Shown here: in pieces, positions 32,381 to 39,396 of the stretch
Position numbering within the stretch: position 1 is the stretch's first letter
Layout: each line of letters starts with the position of its first letter
DNA from: NORP181 sp047623555
Lineage (GTDB): Bacteria; Pseudomonadota; Alphaproteobacteria; Rhodobacterales; Rhodobacteraceae
Assembly (NCBI GenBank): GCA_047623555.1
Contig: JBLHMP010000033.1
Coordinates: forward strand, 1 to 39,732
Direction of reading: 5' to 3'
DNA: 39,732 bases
The notes under the pieces: model-generated
What the model saw: the letters and a program-made list of their open reading frames with translations, nothing else
What the model was told of the DNA's origin: nothing
Databases searched by the model: none
Made by a program: the position numbers and the translations under genes

Positions 32381-34248
32381 TGGGTGCCAGCCCCATCTGC
32401 CCGCAGCTCGGGCGGTAACCATGTGTCGATGGCGGCGATCTGATCGCGGGTCAGGCCATGCGCCTCTTGCACGGCCGTGTTCTCAAACAACTCCGCCAGA
32501 TCCTTTGCCTTCTGGGCTTTCTTCAGTTTGCCAAAGGCCGCGACGCGTTCGTCGTCTGCGTCTGCCTCGAGCAGCTCGGCCCAGAGCGCTTCCATTGCCG
32601 GGACGCTCAGGCGGCTGAAGTAGGTGGGGGCGTCGGGTGTCCAGGCTTTGCGGATGTCGACGCCTGCGAATTCACCCATCTTTTTGCCGAGCGCCGCCAT
32701 TTTGCCAGTTGGGGTTTGCAGGGTTAGGGTCAAGCCGCGTGCCAGAGCCTGATTGCGGTGCTTTTTGCCTTTGGCCTGGAATGCCTCGAACGCGACGGCG
32801 GTGTCTTCGTTGTTGTTGGGTTCGGTTGCGTCCGGATCGGCGAGGCGTGGGTTCATGCGCCAGCTGCCTTTTACTTCGGGTGCGATGGGTTGATCGGTCA
32901 GGACGATCGCAAAGGGGCTGGAATAGGATGGGGCCCCGCGTTCCATTTGCCATGCGAGCAGATCGAGCAGGAATTCGGTTTTGTCGACCATCGCGCCTTG
33001 CAGGGCCATCAGGCCGATGCGGCGCAAATCCTCGGCTCCGGCTTGGGTCAGGGCGGGTTTGTTGCTGGGGGTGGTACTGGTGGATGAACCGCTACCGTCG
33101 CTGGTGCCGGTTTTTTCGCGGCATGCCTCGTCAATGACAAGCTGACCTTTGTTATCTACCCTGACAATGATGCCGCCATTTTCGCGATCGTCATCGGTAA
33201 AATCGCCAGCCATGCGGGTTGCAAATTTGTCATGTCGATCAATTTCGGCATCGCTGAGTTTATCATCTCTGGACCATTTCCGTTCGTCCAGAGCGTCGTA
33301 TTCTGTCTGATCTGCCTCGGGTAAATCGATCCGTGTGCGGTAAATGCTGTTGAGGCCGGTGGACATCTCATATCGTGCATGTGGCTCTGTGGTGGATTTC
33401 ACCCACTGCCAGCCTTGATCGGCACGCATGGCCTCGGCTTCGGTTTCCAGCTTCTCGGCAAACAGGCGGTCAATCAGCGCGCTGTCCTGCAGATATGTAT
33501 GTTCCTCAAACAGATCGGATTCGATTGCGCCGCCTTCGGCCTGGTACCGGACCAGCCCAACAAAGATAGCCTTGCGATCGTCGCTGCGGATGGTTTCTTT
33601 GGTCAGGGATTGGCGCACGTGCTGTGCATTCCAGTTGCCACTGCGTGCGGCGGTCAGTGTTGATAGCTGATCCTTGTCATCGCGTGCCAGTGTCAGCGCC
33701 TTGGCCACGTCGAGCGAGATATGACCGGCGCGCAGGGCGTACAGTGCCTCGGGGATCAGGCTGGCCAGCGCGAGGCGACCTTTGACGTGACGTTCGGTCT
33801 GGGCAAAGGCGCGGGCGATTATGTTGGCGTCGCTGCCCTGGACTGCCATTGCGGCATAGGCGCGGATCTCGTCTGCCGGGTGCAGCGGTTTTTGAGTGGC
33901 GGATTCAGCACCGGCCCAGCTGCGCGCGAGATACGGATCTTCGGTGACCTGAACCGGGATCATGGTCCAGTCAGGTTCCTTGCTGTCCATGAACTCGGTG
34001 CCCTTGGATTTGAGGTGCTGCAAGGCGTGCAGGCGGCGACCGCCGGCAACAATGCCGATTTCACCGTCGCCGCTCTCTGGGTCACTAAATCCCATCAGGT
34101 TCTGCATCAGGCCATTCACAGCAATGGATTGCGCCATGGCGGCGGTGTCGGCATCCGAGCCGTTCTGGCGCGGGTTCATGTCGTACAGATAGAGCTTGTC
34201 CAGCCGGATCAGGCTTGGGGTGGCGTCAAGGGGGGCGCGCATGTTCAT
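32377..34248 (-). CDS. ParB/RepB/Spo0J-family protein, 623 aa, phage-borne
   Basis: The N-terminal ParB/Sulfiredoxin-fold domain (about residues 14-115) begins IRLDKLYLYDMNPRQNG and has VAGGRRLHALQHL, followed by a helical KorB/ParB-like HTH region (DEIRAYAAMAVQGSDANIIARAFAQTERHVKGRLALASLIPEALYALRAG). The remaining 400 residues are poorly defined, with a low-complexity linker (GTSDGSGSSTSTTPSNKP, about 405-425). Chromosomal and plasmid ParB proteins are half this length and are paired with ParA; no ParA is visible here. ParB-like proteins in phages may act in segregation, DNA binding or as nucleases. The gene is the largest of the leftward operon. Confidence 0.85.
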   Translation of the reverse strand: MNMRAPLDATPSLIRLDKLYLYDMNPRQNGSDADTAAMAQSIAVNGLMQNLMGFSDPESGDGEIGIVAGGRRLHALQHLKSKGTEFMDSKEPDWTMIPVQVTEDPYLARSWAGAESATQKPLHPADEIRAYAAMAVQGSDANIIARAFAQTERHVKGRLALASLIPEALYALRAGHISLDVAKALTLARDDKDQLSTLTAARSGNWNAQHVRQSLTKETIRSDDRKAIFVGLVRYQAEGGAIESDLFEEHTYLQDSALIDRLFAEKLETEAEAMRADQGWQWVKSTTEPHARYEMSTGLNSIYRTRIDLPEADQTEYDALDERKWSRDDKLSDAEIDRHDKFATRMAGDFTDDDRENGGIIVRVDNKGQLVIDEACREKTGTSDGSGSSTSTTPSNKPALTQAGAEDLRRIGLMALQGAMVDKTEFLLDLLAWQMERGAPSYSSPFAIVLTDQPIAPEVKGSWRMNPRLADPDATEPNNNEDTAVAFEAFQAKGKKHRNQALARGLTLTLQTPTGKMAALGKKMGEFAGVDIRKAWTPDAPTYFSRLSVPAMEALWAELLEADADDERVAAFGKLKKAQKAKDLAELFENTAVQEAHGLTRDQIAAIDTWLPPELRADGAGTQ

Positions 34249-34260
34249 GGTTGGGGTTTC

Positions 34261-34536
34261 CTATCTTGGGGTTGCGATTTTGCCGGTCCATGCGTCGAAT
34301 TCAGTGCGCAGAGTCTGGAACCTGTTTTGTGCAATCTGGCTGGTGTTCAGATCGCGGCGACTGGTGATGTTGCAGCAATTGCGCAGGTATTCAGCGGCTG
34401 CGCTGGTTTCGAATTGCTTGCCTGACATGCCGCAACGGGTTGCTGCAAATTTCTGAAACCGTGGATCGTTGCACAGGATGCCTGCCTGTTGGGCGGGTGG
34501 CATGTCGGTCAGGCGCTGGCGTTTGGCGGCGGTCAT
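34261..34536 (-). CDS. phage hypothetical protein, 91 aa
   Basis: A small basic protein starting MTAAKRQRLTDMPPAQQAGIL, then CNDPRFQKFAATRCGMSGKQF and SAAAEYLRNCCNITSRRDLNT. The Cys placing and polar sequence suggest a nucleic-acid-related role, but no family is recognised. Its start overlaps the previous gene's TGA (ATGA at 34533-34536 region read on the minus strand) and it ends 12 bases before the ParB gene, so it belongs to the same message. Confidence 0.6.
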   Translation of the reverse strand: MTAAKRQRLTDMPPAQQAGILCNDPRFQKFAATRCGMSGKQFETSAAAEYLRNCCNITSRRDLNTSQIAQNRFQTLRTEFDAWTGKIATPR

Positions 34537-34859
34537 CAGAACCCCTTCCGGTTTTCCAACCCCGGACAGTCCGGCATCACGGTGCCGCCTGGGCAGCCGC
34601 AGCCGGGCCATAACGGGCAGTGGAACGGGCGAGGGGGCTGCTTTGAAATGTCTATGGGCGCGCACGGTGGACGATTTTCATCGTGAGTGGTGGCAGTCGC
34701 GCGCGCCCCGGATGGCGCGTTCCCCAACAGCGCCCGGATGGTGCGAATAAAGGCGCCGAAGGTTCGGAAGGATGGCCGACCTTCGGCGAGTGGCCCACTG
34801 GGACAGGGAGGCTCCGACATTGCGGAAAAATCACTCAGTGGGGTGTGGTCTGGTTTCAT
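34536..34859 (-). CDS. phage hypothetical protein with C-terminal Cys cluster, 107 aa
   Basis: Begins MKPDHTPLSDFSAMSEPPCPSG. The middle is basic (SFRTFGAFIRTIRALLGNAPSGARA), and a Cys/His-rich, Pro/Gly-rich end (PFHCPLWPGCGCPGGTVMPDCPG) could bind a metal. No family is recognised. Both its ends overlap neighbours by four bases (ATGA), which supports translation of the frame even though composition alone would not. Confidence 0.5.
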   Translation of the reverse strand: MKPDHTPLSDFSAMSEPPCPSGPLAEGRPSFRTFGAFIRTIRALLGNAPSGARATATTHDENRPPCAPIDISKQPPRPFHCPLWPGCGCPGGTVMPDCPGLENRKGF

Positions 34860-35266
34860 GCGATCGCGTCCAGATCGGCCAGCGTGATACGGGCGGCGAC
34901 GCGGATGGATTCGACGCGACCATCGGTCAGGATGGTTTTGCAGGCTTTGCGGATCACATCGTCGACATTGTGGCCCTTTGGTTGGCGCAGCACATATTCG
35001 GCGCGCTGTATTTGCCGCTGAATATTGACCTGCCAACCCGCTGCCAAACGCCAGTTGCGGATCGCTTCGCTGGCGTCGCAGCCATCTGCAAAAATGCCGT
35101 GCGCCTTGATTTCGACCATCTGGGTGTCCCAGTTGTTGGCGCGTTCGGGCAGTTTGAAAAAGCCGTTGGTTTCCAGCGCCGCCATCACCAGAAAGTCGTG
35201 CTGTCCAGGCGCGCCAAGCATCTCCAACGTATCCAGAGCGCGGGCAAGGTCATCATGGATGCACAT
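34856..35266 (-). CDS. phage hypothetical protein, 136 aa
   Basis: A soluble, mostly helical protein starting MCIHDDLARALDTLEMLGAPG, with EIKAHGIFADGCDASEAIRNWRLAAG in the middle and DDVIRKACKTILTDGRVESIRVAARITLADLDAIA near the end. No domain is recognised. It is joined to both neighbours by overlapping stop and start codons (TAATG upstream, ATGA downstream). Confidence 0.62.
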   Translation of the reverse strand: MCIHDDLARALDTLEMLGAPGQHDFLVMAALETNGFFKLPERANNWDTQMVEIKAHGIFADGCDASEAIRNWRLAAGWQVNIQRQIQRAEYVLRQPKGHNVDDVIRKACKTILTDGRVESIRVAARITLADLDAIA

Positions 35267-35505
35267 TACACCAGCCCTTTGTGCTGGATTGCGCGACGGG
35301 CCAGCAGCTCGCCGCAGATGTCGGGCAGGATCATCGCCAACCCGGCCAACAGTTCTGCGTCCTGACCATCGGCAAGGCGCAGCGGATCAACAGCCGCGTA
35401 TTCGCGCAGCATGTTATCGGTAACCAGATCGCGCGGAGGAAGGGCGAGGATAGGAACGGCACGGGCAGCAGCGCGGGCCGGAGTGAATGGGTTGGGGTGG
35501 GTCAT
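35266..35505 (-). CDS. phage hypothetical protein, 79 aa (first gene of the leftward operon)
   Basis: Starts MTHPNPFTPARAAARAVPILAL and ends IQHKGLV, helical in character (LAGLAMILPDICGELLARRAI). No family is recognised. It is the first gene after the repressor region; two operator-like palindromes lie 40-85 bases upstream, so its operon is likely repressed by the XRE protein. Confidence 0.58.
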   Translation of the reverse strand: MTHPNPFTPARAAARAVPILALPPRDLVTDNMLREYAAVDPLRLADGQDAELLAGLAMILPDICGELLARRAIQHKGLV

Positions 35506-35544
35506 TTGGTGGCTCCATCAGCGGTGTGATGGGTCCTAAGTAAG

Positions 35545-35590
35545 TACAGATTAACTGAACTGTCATCGGAATAATTCAGATTGACTGAAC
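35545..35590 (-). promoter_or_regulatory. left operator pair of the phage switch
   Basis: TTCAG-ATTGA-CTGAA at 35575-35589 is a perfect 5+5+5 palindrome, and TACAG-ATTAA-CTGAA at 35546-35560 differs by one base in the left arm; their centres are 29 bases apart, about three helical turns. A loose half site, GTTCAG, follows at 35595-35600. They sit in front of the leftward operon and next to the 3' end of the repressor gene. Confidence 0.7.
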
Positions 35591-35720
35591 TTGCGTTCAG
35601 CCATTATGTTACCGGACGCTTACCTCGAAGACTAACGTTCAACTTTTGAGAAACTGATTTGATGCCAACTCGCTTTGATGACTTGATACGGCTTTCGAGG
35701 GAAACCTCTCTAACAATCGA

Positions 35721-36011
35721 CTATTTGGAGAAGCTGACGCTAGGATTGGATTCTAAAGCCTTGGCTATTTTGTGTGGTAACGCATCAAGGTTGCCGAAAA
35801 TTATGAAATCTATCGACAGCCCGTATGTTTCTCGCATTGTGATGCATGCGTCTAAAGATGGGCGATGAGCACCGCCCTCCCAGTTGGAAACTTGGCTTTT
35901 ACTAAATTTTGCCCTCTTTGCGAAATCCGTCTGGCTTAATTCCAACGCCAACCGTGCAGCATGGATCCTACTACCAATTTCTTTGTATGGTCGTTCGGTT
36001 GATTCGGGCAT
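35721..36011 (-). CDS. XRE-family repressor (CI-like)
   Basis: A 96-residue HTH protein. GSRIHAARLALELSQTDFAKRAKFSKSQVSNWEGGAHRPS is a classic Cro/CI-type helix-turn-helix, followed by an oligomerisation-like end (ETYGLSIDFIIFGNLDALPHKIAKAL). It has no peptidase (LexA-like) domain, so induction must work differently from lambda CI. It starts at the ATG at 36011 behind AGGAG. It is transcribed leftward between two operator clusters with the same palindrome, and is the best candidate for the protein that binds them. Confidence 0.87.
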   Translation of the reverse strand: MPESTERPYKEIGSRIHAARLALELSQTDFAKRAKFSKSQVSNWEGGAHRPSLDACITMRETYGLSIDFIIFGNLDALPHKIAKALESNPSVSFSK

Positions 36012-36050
36012 CTGTTCGCTCCTAGTATTGTTTGCCGGAACTTAACGAAG

Positions 36051-36107
36051 TTCAGTCTGTCTGAAAATAAATGTTGCTGATACTTGACAAGTTCAGACTA
36101 AATGAAC
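36051..36107 (+). promoter_or_regulatory. right operators and promoter of the phage switch
   Basis: TTCAG-TCTGT-CTGAA at 36051-36065 is perfect. GTTCAG-ACTAA-ATGAAC at 36091-36107 is a palindrome with one mismatch in the core arm and matching flanks. TTGACA at 36084-36089 is a consensus -35 box in front of the second site, so repressor bound there would cover the rightward promoter. The first site is 40 bases from the repressor start and could serve autoregulation. Confidence 0.72.
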
Positions 36108-36323
36108 ATCTTGCCGTGCATGACGCCAAAAGAAGCAATAACGAAATTGGGCCGCCCGCGGGTCATCGGGGCATTGGAAATTTCCACTGCTCAAATATCG
36201 AATTGTATCAAAAGTGGCCATTTTCCTGCACATTGGTTTGATTCTATGGATCGAATGGCATCCGCTGACGGCTGGGAAATGCCCCGCAAACTTTTCGCTT
36301 GGAAGCGAGGCGCTGCCGCATGA
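36102..36323 (+). CDS. Cro/YdaS-like DNA-binding protein
   Basis: A 73-residue protein at the head of the rightward arm. MTPKEAITKLGRPRVIGALEISTAQISNCIKSGHFPAHWFDSMDRMA resembles YdaS/Cro-type HTH proteins, which bind operators and antagonise the lysogenic repressor. Either ATG 36102, which lies within the operator at 36091-36107, or ATG 36120 is the start; neither has a ribosome site. A -35 box at 36084 would place the transcript start near 36119, so a leaderless message starting at 36120 is possible. Its TGA overlaps the next ATG. Confidence 0.7.
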   Translation: MNILPCMTPKEAITKLGRPRVIGALEISTAQISNCIKSGHFPAHWFDSMDRMASADGWEMPRKLFAWKRGAAA

Positions 36324-36673
36324 AGCATTTTGCCCCTCGGTCGCCTTCAGTTGTGGTTTATGTGAATGAATTTCCATTGCCTCAGTCTGGCACAGAACCA
36401 GTCGGACAATTGCACAGTCCTTTGCCCGCACCTTTGCCCAATCGTGCGCCTATGGATCCTGAAAAAATTCACCGGGAATTTCCGACGCGTTGGCAGGCCT
36501 ATATCCGCGAGCACTATCGCAATTTACGTGAGATCCAGCTGACGTTCGGTGTTTGCGAACGCACCGCCCGCAAATGGTGGGATGGCGAAACCGGTTGCGT
36601 TGGCGGCTATGTTGCTGTGGCGGTGAATGAGCATCCGCTAGACGCGCCGCGCATGCTGTTTGCGGCGGAGTAG
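36320..36673 (+). CDS. phage protein with HTH-like C-terminal segment, 117 aa
   Basis: Starts at the ATG at 36320 overlapping the previous stop. The first 45 residues are Pro-rich and probably unstructured (PLPQSG.., PLPAPLPNRAP). From about residue 46, DPEKIHREFPTRWQAYIREHYRNLREIQLTFGVCERTARKWWDG reads like a DNA-binding helix-turn-helix (LTFGVCERTARKWW). No family is named with confidence; a transcription or replication accessory role is inferred from position. Confidence 0.68.
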   Translation: MKHFAPRSPSVVVYVNEFPLPQSGTEPVGQLHSPLPAPLPNRAPMDPEKIHREFPTRWQAYIREHYRNLREIQLTFGVCERTARKWWDGETGCVGGYVAVAVNEHPLDAPRMLFAAE

Positions 36674-36782
36674 GGCGATGGTGAATTTGCTTTTTCTGGC
36701 AGTTGACGGACAAATGTCCGGGTTTTTGTGCGGACTTTTGGGGTGTGGTTTTGCAAAGTTGCAAAGTGCTGTAGCCGCGCGA

Positions 36783-37385
36783 TTACCAGTTGCATTGTTT
36801 CCGAAGTGGTTTGATTGCTTCGTCCAGTCCGGAAATGGTGAAACGCACGGCCTCGGGGCTTTTGCTGAACGGTGTAAACCGAACCAACAAATTGTCGCCA
36901 AGCAGCAATTCCCTGATAACTGGAATGCTTCGGCGACCGGTCCACAAACCAAGAGCTTTGTTATCGGTGCTGTCGTCAAAATCTTTGGTTTTTGCTTTCT
37001 TATCGTCAACACGATACTCGACATCTACATATCCGCCATGGCCAGATGTGACATGGCAATTGGTGCGGATATAGAGCGCCGTTTTATTTTTCATACACCG
37101 GATTATCAAATTGGCCTTCACGGAGGTGCCAAACTGATTGCAGGTCAGTACTTCGTCCGAACGGAGTGTCAGAAAAATGTCAGTGGTATCTTTGAATTCT
37201 GTTTTTTCGGTTCTGATGCTCCAATCCCCTCTGGGAGCCGCTTCAACCTGAGAGGTTATGGTCCGCCCGCTTGCCTTGTCGTAACAGGTCAAACGATCCA
37301 TATCGTTATCGATCGAAGCGCATTCCTTTGCCATGGCGGCACTGCCCAAGAAACATGCGGCGATGGCTATTGCATTCTTTCTCAT
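36783..37385 (-). CDS. exported TagO/VasI-like protein (type VI secretion-associated family)
   Basis: A 200-residue protein with a signal peptide (MRKNAIAIAACFLGSAAMA, cleavage after AMA). The mature part has CASIDNDMDRLTCYDKASGR, then WSIRTEKTEFKDTTDIFLTL, LIIRCMKNKTALYI, VDVEYRVDD, ALGLWTGRRSIPVIREL and FTISGLDEAI..LRKQCNW. This sequence pattern matches the VasI/TagO family, which is seen near type VI secretion genes and also alone in phage and mobile DNA. The Met at 37385 (AGGAA eight bases upstream) is preferred over the ATG at 37394. It is transcribed against the surrounding phage genes and pairs with the zinc-ribbon membrane gene, two features of a cargo (moron) gene. Its role is unknown. 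Confidence 0.75.
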   Translation of the reverse strand: MRKNAIAIAACFLGSAAMAKECASIDNDMDRLTCYDKASGRTITSQVEAAPRGDWSIRTEKTEFKDTTDIFLTLRSDEVLTCNQFGTSVKANLIIRCMKNKTALYIRTNCHVTSGHGGYVDVEYRVDDKKAKTKDFDDSTDNKALGLWTGRRSIPVIRELLLGDNLLVRFTPFSKSPEAVRFTISGLDEAIKPLRKQCNW

Positions 37386-37397
37386 AATTTTCATTTC

Positions 37398-37730
37398 CTA
37401 TTTGCTTGGCCTAGTCAAAAGGGTTGCAAGGCCAAGGATTATGTCGCTGATTACCCAAATGAACAACAGGAAGCCGGTTCCCAAAGTTGCACCAATAGCA
37501 GCGCCTGCCTGTTCAGCATCGCTGGATGTTTGATCCACGAGCTCACCGATGCTGGCAAAGTAAGAGACAAGCCAGGCAATCATGGCAATGTTGAAAAGAA
37601 TCAGCAGCCACTTGAAGATGAATCCAAAGAAACCGCGCCGCGGTTTGCGCAATGGGTGCCCGCAATGAGGGCAGTCAAACGCCTTTGGAGAAATATCCTT
37701 GGTGCAGGATGGGCAAGTTTTGGTTGTCAT
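37398..37730 (-). CDS. zinc-ribbon membrane protein
   Basis: A 110-residue protein beginning MTTKTCPSCTKDISPKAFDCPHCGHPL, a CxxC-x(n)-CxxCG zinc ribbon (about residues 6-24), then a basic stretch (RKPRRG) and two hydrophobic segments (FFGFIFKWLLILFNIAMIAWLV and LGTGFLLFIWVISDIILGLATLL). The cytosolic N-terminus would hold zinc with the helices in the inner membrane. Met 37730 is chosen since the zinc ribbon starts right after it; an earlier in-frame Met (37826) only adds unlike sequence. About 12 bases separate it from the TagO-like gene, so the two form one operon. Confidence 0.72.
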   Translation of the reverse strand: MTTKTCPSCTKDISPKAFDCPHCGHPLRKPRRGFFGFIFKWLLILFNIAMIAWLVSYFASIGELVDQTSSDAEQAGAAIGATLGTGFLLFIWVISDIILGLATLLTRPSK

Positions 37731-37855
37731 TGCGCGAGCCAATCCAATTATTTGGTGTGTTTCGTGCGAATAGATCACCGCATTGCTGACTTGTCTAGTA
37801 TTCAAGCTGTCGCCGCTGAGAAGCATATCTATAGATCAATTGGCTTGTCGTTTTC

Positions 37856-38577
37856 ATGACGTTCCAACGAGATATCACGATCGGCAATTGCCGCCTGATC
37901 CAAGGCGATTGCCTGGATGTGTTGCCGCACATGACGGGCGTCGCGGATCTGCTGTTCTGCGATGCGGCCTATGAGCTGACATCGGGCGGCAATGCGCAAC
38001 AGTCGATGGGCGGGCTGTTCGCCACCGATAAATACGACAATGACGGCCTGCTCATGGATGTGTTGGATTGGGACGTGCTGGGTGGGCCGTTCTATCGGGC
38101 CTGCAAGCCGGATGCCGACGGCTACATCATGACCAACGACAAGAACCTGTTCGGGCCGGTGTCGCCTTTAAGGGCGCTGGCTGGAAGTTTCACAACCTGT
38201 TGGTTTGGGACAAGATCCGGGCCACGCGCAACCGCTGGTACATGAAGAACCTTGAGTTCACCGTGTACCTTTGGAAGGGCAAGGCTGATGCTCAGGGGAT
38301 CAACGATTGCGGCTCAAAGCAAAGTTTCCAGCTGAACGCCAAAAAGGTGACGCAGCACCCGACTGAAAAGCCGGTTGAGCTGGGGCGGCATTACATCCTG
38401 AATTCTACGCAGCCGGGCGAATTAGTGCTGGACCCGATGATGGGCAGCGGTTCGGCGATGGTTGCTGCGGTCCAGACCGGGCGCGCCTGCATTGGCATCG
38501 AGAAAGACCCGAAGTGGTTTGATGTGGCGTGTCAGCGGGTTGCTGCAGCAACAGAGGCGATGACGCATGCAGGCTAG
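37856..38577 (+). pseudogene. DNA methyltransferase (N4/N6, D-class) with frameshift and altered catalytic motif
   Basis: The protein (about 240 aa) begins MTFQRDITIGNCRLIQGDCLDVLPHM. The catalytic motif IV reads DAAYELTSGG (D36-A37-A38-Y39), where the family has DPPY. The frame containing MTNDKNLFGPV ends at 38245, while the rest (AFKGAGWKFHNLLVWDK, HPTEKPVELG and the SAM motif LDPMMGSGSAMVAA) is in another frame to 38577. Joining near 38160 needs one missing base. It is read as broken, but a sequencing error cannot be excluded for the shift. Phage methyltransferases of this kind protect DNA from host restriction. Its end overlaps the next gene by 11 bases. Confidence 0.78.
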
Positions 38578-39181
38578 GCCCACCCCGACGCTGATCGACA
38601 CCGGCACATTGCCGCAATACCCGATTGATCGTGGCGAGCGGCTCGAAAGCCATTCGTTCTTTCTGTTCCACTATGACCGATATCTGAACAGCGACCTGTA
38701 TGTACTGGGCGATTGGGACATCAAGGGCATAGCCCACGCGCTTTGGTGCAGGGCGCAGGATCAGGATCCGGTGGGAACGCTGCCTGATAATCCGCGATTG
38801 ATCGCCGGGTATCTGGGCATGTCGACCGATGCCTGGGAAGGCTACATGCGCAAGGATCCGGGGCCTTTGCATGGCTGGACACAGTGCCTGGTCGGCAATG
38901 AGGTGCGGCTGATGCACCCCGTGGTGACTGAGGTTGCCGTGGCCGCATTGGGGGCCAAAGCCAAGGGTGCCGATCGCAAATCTGCCGATGCTGAACGCCA
39001 GAGGATCAAACGGTTGGGCGTGGCTCTGGATAAGCTCGGGCTTGGGCGCATGGCCACCAATGACATGTTCGTGGCGCAGCTTGATCAGTGGATGGAGCAG
39101 CACTTTCCGGGTGGCAACCGCACGGTGCCGAGAATTCTTGAAGGATTAGAAGAGCTTGGAGTTCGTGACCTGAAAGGGTGA
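38567..39181 (+). CDS. phage DUF1376-like replication-associated protein
   Basis: A 204-residue protein. The first part has LESHSFFLFHYDRYLNSDLYVLGDWDIKGIAHALWCRAQDQDPVGTLPDN, resembling the DUF1376 pattern in which a short N-terminal domain of phage replication-initiator proteins (usually with YRRLLDHYY.. helices) is found; this copy is more distant. The remainder is helical and basic (RQRIKRLGVALDKLGLG..). Many such phage proteins lie in replication modules. It overlaps the methyltransferase end by 11 bases, and its TGA overlaps a GTG (39178) that could begin another small gene. Confidence 0.6.
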   Translation: MQARPTPTLIDTGTLPQYPIDRGERLESHSFFLFHYDRYLNSDLYVLGDWDIKGIAHALWCRAQDQDPVGTLPDNPRLIAGYLGMSTDAWEGYMRKDPGPLHGWTQCLVGNEVRLMHPVVTEVAVAALGAKAKGADRKSADAERQRIKRLGVALDKLGLGRMATNDMFVAQLDQWMEQHFPGGNRTVPRILEGLEELGVRDLKG

Positions 39182-39396
39182 GCGGGTTTTCAGTTCTGTC
39201 TGGTTTTTTCCGTTGGACAGAATGGGACAAAACACGGACAGAACTTGGACAGTCTTACGGCCATTCTGTCGTCTGCAGAGAGGAAAAGAGAAGAAAAGAT
39301 AATGAGAAAGAAACCACTGGTCGGCATTTCACTTTCAACGTTGCACCTGTGGATAACTTTGGATTGCTGAGAAAAAAGCGAGGGGGCAAGAAATGA
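39178..39396 (+). CDS. possible small phage gene, 72 aa
   Basis: A frame starting at GTG 39178 that overlaps the preceding TGA, and whose own TGA overlaps the next ATG (39393-39396). The product is polar and basic (RTELGQSYGHSV, EEKRRKDNEKETTG, LLRKKRGGKK), with no recognisable domain. The double coupling is suggestive, but the region also holds a dense repeat cluster (39194-39270), so this may be a noncoding regulatory stretch. Low confidence that it is a gene. Confidence 0.3.
   Translation: MSGFSVLSGFFRWTEWDKTRTELGQSYGHSVVCREEKRRKDNEKETTGRHFTFNVAPVDNFGLLRKKRGGKK
39194..39270. repeat. iteron-like cluster of GGACA repeats
   Basis: Four direct copies of GGACA(G/A)(A/T)(A/C) start at 39215, 39225, 39236 and 39247, so they lie 10-11 bases apart, on one face of the helix. 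They are bracketed by inverted copies TTCTGTC at 39194-39200 and 39264-39270. The spacing does not follow codon periods, so it is not a coding repeat. It lies between a DUF1376-like gene and the next unknown gene, a location consistent with a phage replication origin or an operator. Confidence 0.5.

Noticed and set aside
35659..35868. 69-codon plus-strand frame opposite the phage repressor
   Set aside because: Lies mostly antisense to the XRE repressor, whose HTH is convincing; no ribosome site and no domain.
36660..37859. 399-codon plus-strand frame across the TagO-like and zinc-ribbon genes
   Set aside because: No domain, and the minus strand has a signal peptide, a family pattern and a zinc ribbon in the same stretch. 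It would also span two unrelated opposite genes.
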